NCBI RefSeq assembly: GCF_902806995.1
Contig: NZ_LR777654.1
Coordinates: forward strand, 372,001-436,000
Reading direction: 5' to 3'
DNA from: Chlamydiifrater volucris
GTDB lineage: Bacteria > Chlamydiota > Chlamydiia > Chlamydiales > Chlamydiaceae
DNA length: 64,000 bases
The position numbers and the translations under genes are program-made. Every line of letters begins with the position of its first letter. Within the stretch, counting starts at the first letter, position 1. The notes under the pieces were generated by a model that worked only from the letters and a program-made list of their open reading frames with translations, did no database searches and had not been told where the DNA came from. This document shows positions 57,756-64,000 of this stretch, one piece after another.

Positions 57756-58550
57756 ATGAGTATTATGGTTAATCTTAACCATAGCAATAAATGGCTGTTG
57801 ACGAGTAGTGATCAGGAGTTTTTGGCATTTTCGGTAAGAGATTGGATTTCTTGTGCTAATAATTCGATTGAGAGTGAAGGAAAATTCTGTATAGCCCTTT
57901 CTGGAGGGACTACGCCTTTAGCGATTTTTTCCGAACTAGTAAAGCAGAAATCCTTAATTTCTGACGTTTCTAAAATATTTTTCTTTTGGGGTGATGAACG
58001 CTGTGTTTCTCCCCAATCTTCTGACAGCAACTACGGCAACGCCGTAGCTATTCTTAGGGAGTTAGGAACTCCAGAAGATAATTTTTTCAGAATGAAAACG
58101 GAAAATTCTGAGGGAGATACTGATTACGAACGAGCAATCTTGAAACATATTCCTCAAGGGGTTTTTGATTTTATTATGCTTGGAATAGGAGATGATGGAC
58201 ACACCGCCTCTTTATTCCCTCACACTTCTGCTTTAAGCGTTTCAGATCGACTGGTTGTTTTTAATGAGATCCCTCAAAAACAGAGCAGAAGGATGACACT
58301 AACCCTCCCCTGCTTGCGAAAAGGTAAGCACGTGGTTTTTTACGTAAAGGGCTGCGGAAAGAAACCTATAGTGAAAAAGCTCTTGGAGAGTAATCTCCAA
58401 CCCGAAGGAGAGACAAACTCAAGGGAAAAGCTCCCAGCAGAACTCGTCGGAACCGAGGAAAAACCCGTTTTTTGGTTCCTGGCTCCAGACGCCTACGACC
58501 TGTCAGATTACGATAAGATTCCCCCTGATAGGAAACTGGTCCTTCCTTGA
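57756..58550 (+). CDS. pgl: 6-phosphogluconolactonase (DevB type)
   Basis: 264 residues from an ATG with AAAGGAGAA upstream. It hydrolyses the product of Zwf. Landmarks of the DevB/NagB-like fold are ALSGGTTPLAIFSEL (phosphate binding), FFWGDERCV, SNYGNA and MLGIGDDGHTASLFP with the catalytic Gly-x-x-x-Asp-x-His segment. Immediately downstream is a convergent membrane-protein gene, five bases from the stop. Confidence 0.96.
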   Translation: MSIMVNLNHSNKWLLTSSDQEFLAFSVRDWISCANNSIESEGKFCIALSGGTTPLAIFSELVKQKSLISDVSKIFFFWGDERCVSPQSSDSNYGNAVAILRELGTPEDNFFRMKTENSEGDTDYERAILKHIPQGVFDFIMLGIGDDGHTASLFPHTSALSVSDRLVVFNEIPQKQSRRMTLTLPCLRKGKHVVFYVKGCGKKPIVKKLLESNLQPEGETNSREKLPAELVGTEEKPVFWFLAPDAYDLSDYDKIPPDRKLVLP

Positions 58551-58554
58551 AGAA

Positions 58555-59028
58555 CTAACTTTTGCTCTCCCCTAAACATGGTTGAGGGGCCTTCTCCTCT
58601 AAAGCTGCAAAGGATTCCCTCAAGGGTAAGTTAACGAAGATATTTCCAGTATCAACAAGATGGACTCCTGAGGGACAAGGAACAGAAGGCTTCCTAATGA
58701 TCCAGTAAAGAGCTATTCCGATGATAGGAACCATTAAGATGAAAGAAGGAACAAAATGCTCAACACTCACCCGTCCCCAGATCCTGTTGTACAAAGGGAT
58801 ATCTGCACAACCACTCTCGCAAGTTCTTCTGTGGAGTAGCTCTTTGACTATGGCATAGACAGTCTTGAGTATGAATATAAGGCTACCCACAATTCCAGAA
58901 ATGACCGCTACTACAGGAAAAAGCAAAATGTCCAACGTCAAAGCGACGACCCTAAAGATCTTATCTTTGGTCTCAAGAGTTTCAAAAGGTCTGTGACTGG
59001 TATATGACAGAGAAATTTGAGAAAACAT
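58555..59028 (-). CDS. Small putative Inc-type membrane protein
   Basis: 157 residues. Two hydrophobic stretches flank a Cys-containing loop: a double-length segment at about residues 24-62, and another at about 92-112. A C-terminal soluble part of about 45 residues follows. The shape fits a chlamydial membrane or Inc protein. The stop is five bases from the pgl stop, and I see no terminator between them. Function unknown. Confidence 0.7.
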   Translation of the reverse strand: MFSQISLSYTSHRPFETLETKDKIFRVVALTLDILLFPVVAVISGIVGSLIFILKTVYAIVKELLHRRTCESGCADIPLYNRIWGRVSVEHFVPSFILMVPIIGIALYWIIRKPSVPCPSGVHLVDTGNIFVNLPLRESFAALEEKAPQPCLGESKS

Positions 59029-59109
59029 CTTTACTTTCCAGTTTTTTTCTAAACATTTTACAGGAAAATGTTTTTTTTAAATATAGAATTAATTGTTAAT
59101 TAATCTTAA

Positions 59110-60210
59110 CTAATTTCTTTCAGAGAAAGCACCGGATTTTTCTAGGTCTTCGTAGCTCGGAGGAGGTGGAAAATTAGAAAAATCCTTAGGCATTGTAGTT
59201 TTTATCGGCGGTTCTTCATAAGGGGGCGCCGAGGGAGTGGGACTTTCTTGATCAACAAATACAAAAGTTTGGGAAGGACTGCTTCTTGGTGGCTCGGTGG
59301 GACTAGGCGTAAATGCAAATACCGAGGGGGATAGCCTGAAATTTGCAATATTTTCAGAGGACTGTTTAGCGAGTAGGTAGAAACAAAGAGATTTTTCTAT
59401 GTCCGCAGCGGACTGTTTTCTTGCTCGATTCTCTAAAACTAGCAAGGGAAGGTAAAGAAAACTTACTAAACCAATTAAAGACAGGCCCACTATTGTGAGA
59501 CAAGACAAGAGGCCTCCTAGATACACCGCTGAAGTGGCAGCCAGAATCGAAGCTATGAGGATAAGGATAAGCCCTGCGCTGAGTACAAGATCTAGAATCC
59601 CAAACATGAGTTTAATGCGCATGTAAGACTTTTCCGCTTTATAAGCTTCTTGTGCTGAGGCCAGCATCAGAACTTGTTGGTTTCTTGTATTCCTAATTGA
59701 TGTAGTGGTGTCCAAAATGAAATTGAGTAATTTTCTAGATCTTTCTGCAGATTTCGCAAATAAAACAATATTTCGAATACCTAGAATGGTAGAGGAGAAT
59801 AAGAGAAGCACAGCAACGATGACAGCAAAGACTCTATTGGGTTCTACAGATTCTGAATCATTGTAACGTCTTCGTGGACAGTTGAAAAACAGATCAAAGA
59901 CACATCTTGAACATAAATCTATGTTATACCACTGGTATAAAAGCAAAGGCACGTCTCCGTCCACTTGGTCCCCCCCAGAAGAGAACCTAGGTGCTTCTTG
60001 TATGCCTATTCGTAAAGACAAGGACTCAAGATCTCGAGTAGCTTGCGGGCTTTGAGGCTTACTTAAATCTCCCACAACCCTGTTTATATCAGAGCAAACA
60101 ACAAAATCCTCCGTGAGGAAAGCTCCCATTCGGGTTGTAGCGGATTGTGCTCCTAAAAGCGTTAAGATGGAGGAGCGTATCTCAAAATCTAAGTTGTTTA
60201 GTGGACTCAT
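59110..60210 (-). CDS. Inc-type membrane protein with PSAP and PPxY motifs in a proline-rich tail
   Basis: 366 residues from the ATG at 60210, chosen because the first 11 residues then align with the paralogue upstream. The N-terminal domain has SS(I)LTLLGAQSAT and FLTEDFVVCS, both shared with that paralogue. There is one membrane hairpin near residues 135-165 and a larger hydrophobic pair near 205-270. The last ~55 residues are Pro/Ser-rich with PSAP (326-329), APPYEEPP and PPPPSYEDL (PPSY at 350-353). PSAP and PPxY are host TSG101 and NEDD4/WW-domain binding motifs. The paralogue lacks this tail. Inference: inclusion membrane protein with the tail in the host cytosol. Confidence 0.8.
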   Translation of the reverse strand: MSPLNNLDFEIRSSILTLLGAQSATTRMGAFLTEDFVVCSDINRVVGDLSKPQSPQATRDLESLSLRIGIQEAPRFSSGGDQVDGDVPLLLYQWYNIDLCSRCVFDLFFNCPRRRYNDSESVEPNRVFAVIVAVLLLFSSTILGIRNIVLFAKSAERSRKLLNFILDTTTSIRNTRNQQVLMLASAQEAYKAEKSYMRIKLMFGILDLVLSAGLILILIASILAATSAVYLGGLLSCLTIVGLSLIGLVSFLYLPLLVLENRARKQSAADIEKSLCFYLLAKQSSENIANFRLSPSVFAFTPSPTEPPRSSPSQTFVFVDQESPTPSAPPYEEPPIKTTMPKDFSNFPPPPSYEDLEKSGAFSERN

Positions 60211-60338
60211 GCCCGGATATTTTACAGGAAATTCTTTTAAAAGAATAAAAGAAAATATCAAAAAGGATCTAATCTTCTTGGATATAAGACGTTCTACGTC
60301 TATAGTTTAAGTGCAAACATTCAAGAATTCCTGCTTTC

Positions 60339-61292
60339 TCATCCTATCCCCTTATCTTCACAAATGGCCTCTTGATTCACCTTCAGAAGGTCTTTTACGA
60401 AGGAGTCTTCTTCCGTGAAAGAAAGCAAATGGACAGGAACTTTTAGACTGGCAAGAGACTTTGGAGTATGTTTTGCTAACAAATAGAAACAAAGAGCTTT
60501 TTCCAGATCCCCAGAGACTTTTCTTTTGGCATAACTTTCTAGGATCAGTAGAGGCAGGTAGAGTAACGCAGCCACACCAACGATAGAGAGCCCAACAACT
60601 GTGATGCAAGACACGACCCCGCTTAAACAAGCCATCGATAATGCTGATAAAATAGGTTGCACGAGAGACAGTAGAACACCAACGAAGAATACCGTTTCTA
60701 GAACTCCAAAAAGGACTTTAATGCGTGAGTATGCTTTTTCTGCGTTCAAAGTCTTTTTAGCTGCGGAAACCATTGCCACTTGCTGATTACTCAAATTGGT
60801 GGCAGATTGAGTATGGGCTGATATGAACTCTAGAAGAGCCTTGGAGCGTTCCCTAGACTTCGCGAACAAAATGAGATGTCTGACCCCACAGATGATGGAG
60901 CCAAACAGCAACGTTGCTACAAGGATACACGACAAGCACCTACCTAAAACCGAACTCCTGAATTCATCTTGAGGCAGGCACAGATCAGCGCATATAGCGA
61001 AGAGGCTCAAATGATAAAATCCCTGAAGGTATACGGCCTGGGTGTCGCCAATAGCGTGAGGTTTAAAAGACGGAGTTACCTTTGAACCCACCCGGTTGAG
61101 TAGACCAATAAGATCTTGACAAGCATAAGCACTTAAAGGGTTTTCCAAGATTTCAATGACCCTGCGATTGTTGGAGCACTTTACAAAATCCTCAGTTAGA
61201 CAGGGCACATCACGAGAAGTTGCCGATTTAGCCCCCAGCAAAACGAGGATTGAAGATTGCACAGAAAAATCGGAAATCCCCAGATGCTTCAT
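60339..61292 (-). CDS. Inc-type membrane protein, paralogue of the PSAP/PPxY protein
   Basis: 317 residues from the ATG at 61292; an ATG at 61310 is possible, but 61292 aligns with the paralogue and has GGAGG upstream. It shares SSILVLLGAKSAT, CLTEDFVKCS and a (S/F)AKSRERSK-type segment after the first hairpin with the gene at 59110. It has the same two hydrophobic regions (about residues 120-150 and 190-255). It ends in a short acidic tail without proline motifs. The two genes are a tandem duplication. Function unknown. Confidence 0.78.
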   Translation of the reverse strand: MKHLGISDFSVQSSILVLLGAKSATSRDVPCLTEDFVKCSNNRRVIEILENPLSAYACQDLIGLLNRVGSKVTPSFKPHAIGDTQAVYLQGFYHLSLFAICADLCLPQDEFRSSVLGRCLSCILVATLLFGSIICGVRHLILFAKSRERSKALLEFISAHTQSATNLSNQQVAMVSAAKKTLNAEKAYSRIKVLFGVLETVFFVGVLLSLVQPILSALSMACLSGVVSCITVVGLSIVGVAALLYLPLLILESYAKRKVSGDLEKALCFYLLAKHTPKSLASLKVPVHLLSFTEEDSFVKDLLKVNQEAICEDKGIG

Positions 61293-61445
61293 GAAAAACC
61301 AGGCCTCCATATCTTGAAAGGTGGGATTCTACATTGCCTTCAGTTTTTACGAAACTTTTATTAAAAATTTTTAGCAAAATAATTGATGATTATCTTGACA
61401 AAAGAGGATTTGTGTTTGAAACTCACCTTTTCTTTCGGGAGTATT

Positions 61446-62090
61446 ATGTTGGAAAATAAAGTTATCATCTTGATGGGGCCTCCGGGCTGTGGCAAAGGTA
61501 CTCAATCAGTGAGAGTTTCTCAGAAGATAGGGAAACCTCACATAAGTTCCGGGAATTTGTTTCGAGAAAATGTGGCAAAAGCAACTCCTTTGGGAGAAAA
61601 GGTTTCGGACTGCATCTCCAAAGGTTTTTTGGTCCCTGATGATCTAGTAATTTCCATGATAGAAGAGCGAGTTAGCCGGCCAGATTGCGAGGCTGGTTAT
61701 ATCATCGACGGGTTTCCTAGAACTGTGAAACAAGCAGAAATTTTTACTCAGTTTCTTTGCACTGAGAAAAGACCCTTTATAGTTCTCAATATTACGGTAT
61801 CTGATGAGGAAGTTTATGATCGGTTAATTTCTAGGATTACGTGTTCGTCTTGTGGACAAACTTTTAGAAAGGGAACCTTTTCTATGGAAGATAGGTGTCC
61901 TAATTGTCGTGGGAGGTTTATTGTCAGGAAGGATGATAACGTCGAAACTATTGAGCAGAGATTAAAAACCTACCGGGAAGAAACTTTTCCTATTATACAC
62001 TTTTATTCAACGACAGGTAAGCTTGTGGAAGTCGATGGCTCTGGAGACGAAGAGTCGGTGTTTTTCAAGGTTATGAAAAGCTTACAATAA
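61446..62090 (+). CDS. adk: Adenylate kinase with zinc-binding lid
   Basis: 214 residues from the ATG at 61446 (GGGAG six bases upstream). It interconverts 2 ADP and ATP plus AMP. P-loop GPPGCGKGT (11-19), then SSGNLFR (AMP binding), DGFPRT and a lid with four Cys in two CxxC pairs (Cys133, Cys136, Cys151, Cys154) that should bind zinc, as in many Gram-positive and chlamydial enzymes. It is divergent from the Inc pair. Counterpart of CT128. Confidence 0.97.
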   Translation: MLENKVIILMGPPGCGKGTQSVRVSQKIGKPHISSGNLFRENVAKATPLGEKVSDCISKGFLVPDDLVISMIEERVSRPDCEAGYIIDGFPRTVKQAEIFTQFLCTEKRPFIVLNITVSDEEVYDRLISRITCSSCGQTFRKGTFSMEDRCPNCRGRFIVRKDDNVETIEQRLKTYREETFPIIHFYSTTGKLVEVDGSGDEESVFFKVMKSLQ

Positions 62091-62184
62091 TGGCCTCAGT
62101 GATGGAGGAATAAATTTTTATCCGTTAATCCCTTTCTTTGGTAGAATGTTCCCTACGTGAATCTTTGTTTCCGAGGGGAAAGTC

Positions 62185-63042
62185 TTGTCTTCTCTGCCTA
62201 TAATTGATCTTGTCCAGAGTTTTTATCCAGAGGCGTCCAGAACATCCATTAAAGAGTGGATAAAGCTTGGTAGGGTCTCCGTGAAAGGCGAAATTGTTAC
62301 AGAGTTTTCCAGACTTTTTGATTCTGGGGAGAGGGTCTTTTTGCTCCCTTTTCGCAAAGAAAAATGTGTCAGTGGCGTCAAGATTATTTATGAAGACCGT
62401 AGTTTCGTTGCTATCAATAAACCTCCTCAAATGCTAAGCGTTCCGACGGAGAACCTCAGCTATAGCGCCCTGTTTTTGCTACGTCAGCACTACCAAACCT
62501 CGGGGATATTCCCTGTTCATAGGATAGACAGAGATACTTCCGGATTGATGATTTTTGCCAAAGGCATTCGAGCTAGAGAATCTTTCTCGGCACTTTTTGA
62601 AAATCACGACATACTCCGTTATTATGTGGCTATCTTAGAGGGCAAGTTAAAGAAAAAGGTTAATTGTTTTGAGAGTCACCTTAAGGAGCTAGAATCTCAT
62701 AGGGTTATTGTGACCTCTCCGAAAACTGAAGGTGCTAAAAAGGCTATCACACATGTTAGAGTGTTAAAGGAGTCTAAAAAATTTTCTTATGTGTTGGCAA
62801 AATTAGAGACAGGAAGAAAGCATCAGATTCGAGTTCATTGTGCCGATGCTGGTTGTCCTGTTGCAGGAGATTCTGTATATGGCTCTGGAGCTGCTAGCTC
62901 AAAAAAAATGCTGTTGCACGCATTATCTCTTTCTTTTATTCATCCTTTTAGAAAAATACCTATAAATTTAAGGGTGCCTATTCCTCGATATTTCACTTAT
63001 TTAGGGTTTCCAGACCCTTCTCAATACTTGGACTCTTTATAG
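62185..63042 (+). CDS. RluA-family pseudouridine synthase
   Basis: 285 residues from a TTG at 62185, which has GAGGGG about seven bases upstream; no ATG start covers the S4 region. An N-terminal S4 RNA-binding domain (about residues 18-56) is followed by the catalytic domain with HRIDRDTSG (catalytic Asp115 in HRID), then KLETGRKHQIRVHCA and GDSVYGSG. The family isomerises uridine in 23S rRNA or tRNA; the exact site cannot be read from the sequence. It lies 18 bases before the peptidase gene. Confidence 0.92.
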   Translation: MSSLPIIDLVQSFYPEASRTSIKEWIKLGRVSVKGEIVTEFSRLFDSGERVFLLPFRKEKCVSGVKIIYEDRSFVAINKPPQMLSVPTENLSYSALFLLRQHYQTSGIFPVHRIDRDTSGLMIFAKGIRARESFSALFENHDILRYYVAILEGKLKKKVNCFESHLKELESHRVIVTSPKTEGAKKAITHVRVLKESKKFSYVLAKLETGRKHQIRVHCADAGCPVAGDSVYGSGAASSKKMLLHALSLSFIHPFRKIPINLRVPIPRYFTYLGFPDPSQYLDSL

Positions 63043-63059
63043 TTTAACGGAGATTTTGT

Positions 63060-63989
63060 ATGGAGAGACTGGTGGTCGCTGCCTCAATTTTTAATCTCTT
63101 CTCTGGTGAGGAGAATTTGGAGACTCAATTGGTATTTGGAGAAGTTTTAGACTCCCCTACTTTTTCTCCCCCTAGACTTCCTGTTTATCAAGCTTTGGAG
63201 CAGGAAACCTTGGTGGAGGGAGCATATGCTCCTTATCCCGGTTACGGAACGGTTTATGAAATAGACGAATTTAATCCTTTTTTTTCAACTCTCATCCCTA
63301 TAGATCCAAGTTACAAACCTAACGCTGTGGTAAAGACTTTAGATGCTAAATTGTTGCCATGGGATATACCTCTTCCCTACGGCACTTATTTACAAGTTGA
63401 TGTTAAGGGCAATGTTTTTCTCCCTTTTCTAAGGGGTATTTTTGATCCTATTTATCAAAAAGTCCTAAGACAAGCGTATTGCTCTTTGGAGCACATAGCT
63501 CCTATCCCTAAACAACTCAATATTTGCAATTTACTGCAAGATGCTTACAGTATGCTGGGGATTCCTTACCTCTACGGAGGTAGAACGGCTTTCTGTGTAT
63601 CTTCAAAGTTTATGGGGTTGGATTGTTCTGGATTTGTTAATATACTATTTCGCGCCCAGGGAATTCGTATCCCTAGGAATGCTTCTGATCAGTATGCTTA
63701 TTGTGTCCCCGTTTCATCCTTTAAGAATTTGCCTGTTGGAGGATTGATCTTTTTGAAAGAAGAAGGGGTTCTTAACCATGTTATGATTAAATCTGCGCGT
63801 GATGAGATCATACATGCTTCCCTCAGTTCTGGTTGTGTGAATGTCATTAAAGACGAAGAAGCTTTCTCTATAGAAAAAGACATAATGTTCCTATCTTGTA
63901 AGGATAAAGAAAAAGGAAGCGTTTGGAAAAAGTTTGAGGCCTTATTCGGATTTCCGGCAGAAAAACAAAAAGCCCAGGGACGACGTTGA
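63060..63989 (+). CDS. NlpC/P60 cell-wall peptidase (CT127-type)
   Basis: 309 residues. The C-terminal third is an NlpC/P60 domain: PYLYGG, LDCSGFV with Cys189, LNHVMIKS with His240 and IIHASL with His252, the likely catalytic set. The N-terminal two thirds, including a Tyr/Pro-rich stretch and a probable SH3-like fold, is less clear. No obvious signal peptide is present. Chlamydial homologues cleave the transient peptidoglycan made at division. The position beside adk matches the CT127/CT128 pair. Confidence 0.92.
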   Translation: MERLVVAASIFNLFSGEENLETQLVFGEVLDSPTFSPPRLPVYQALEQETLVEGAYAPYPGYGTVYEIDEFNPFFSTLIPIDPSYKPNAVVKTLDAKLLPWDIPLPYGTYLQVDVKGNVFLPFLRGIFDPIYQKVLRQAYCSLEHIAPIPKQLNICNLLQDAYSMLGIPYLYGGRTAFCVSSKFMGLDCSGFVNILFRAQGIRIPRNASDQYAYCVPVSSFKNLPVGGLIFLKEEGVLNHVMIKSARDEIIHASLSSGCVNVIKDEEAFSIEKDIMFLSCKDKEKGSVWKKFEALFGFPAEKQKAQGRR

Positions 63990-63999
63990 CCCTCGGCTT
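63970..63999 (-). terminator. Terminator of a convergent gene beyond the window
   Basis: On the minus strand, AAGCCGAGGG pairs with CCCTGGGCTT (nine of ten pairs) around a ten-base loop, followed by TTTTTG. It begins inside the end of the NlpC/P60 gene and implies a minus-strand gene just right of the window, probably rpsI by analogy with C. trachomatis. Confidence 0.7.
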
Positions 64000-64000
64000 A

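Noticed and set aside
1..64000. CRISPR array, insertion sequence, integrase or phage genes
   Set aside because: No regularly spaced repeats, transposase, integrase or terminal inverted repeats were seen; the fibre-like repeats at 136-1524 are not accompanied by other phage genes.

Overview
The window is a piece of a Chlamydiaceae chromosome. It carries the IncA / rpe-efp-accBC neighbourhood, the kdsB-pyrG-ruvX-zwf-pgl block, a zinc-lid adenylate kinase, a chlamydial large cytotoxin of 3291 residues and many small proteins with the paired transmembrane hairpin of inclusion membrane (Inc) proteins. A complete biotin operon argues against C. trachomatis or C. muridarum and for a Chlamydophila-type species or a sister genus such as Chlamydiifrater. 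Many blocks keep the C. trachomatis gene order internally, but they are joined differently.

Layout. 0.1-7.4 kb (minus strand): a fibre-like protein of unknown role, a 1153-residue AsmA/TamB-like envelope protein, a YihY-type membrane protein and a methyltransferase. 7.4-8.9 kb: an IncA-like coiled-coil protein with its own terminator. 9.2-12.3 kb (plus): rpe, efp, accB, accC. 12.4-17.1 kb (minus): bioB-bioF-bioD-bioA, closed by an overlapping gene for a predicted ferritin-like diiron protein. AccB, the biotin acceptor, therefore lies beside the operon that makes its cofactor. 17.3-24.4 kb (plus): an array of Inc-like and DUF1389-like genes, some paralogous, with decaying fragments between them. 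24.4-25.4 kb: degenerate sequence. 25.5-35.4 kb: the cytotoxin, with a glycosyltransferase DXD motif and a YopT/LifA-type Cys-His-Asp protease triad behind a near-consensus promoter. 35.5-36.8 kb: a sodium:solute symporter. 37.2-44.1 kb: one Inc-like gene converging on five minus-strand genes that resemble the chlamydial DUF648 family. 44.2-47.3 kb: a lipoprotein, then a queuosine-precursor transporter and tRNA-guanine transglycosylase, which together form a salvage pair. 47.3-53.2 kb: a DsbA/DsbB disulfide pair, a polytopic membrane protein, an ABC ATPase, tRNA-Ala and tRNA-Ile, an exported nucleosidase-like protein and an exported unknown. 53.4-58.6 kb (plus): kdsB-pyrG-ruvX, then zwf-pgl. 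58.6-61.3 kb (minus): three Inc-like proteins, one ending in PSAP and PPxY motifs. 61.4-64 kb (plus): adk, a pseudouridine synthase and an NlpC/P60 peptidase, ending at the terminator of a convergent gene outside the window.

The metabolic core covers lipopolysaccharide Kdo, CTP, oxidative pentose phosphate, fatty acid synthesis and biotin. The accessory sequence is mostly host-interaction genes. The two observations I rate highest are the diiron protein translationally coupled to bioA, a candidate for an unassigned biotin or pimelate step, and the PSAP/PPxY late-domain-like tail on a putative inclusion membrane protein. Starts were chosen from ribosome-binding sites, paralogue alignment and family length; uncertain ones are flagged.
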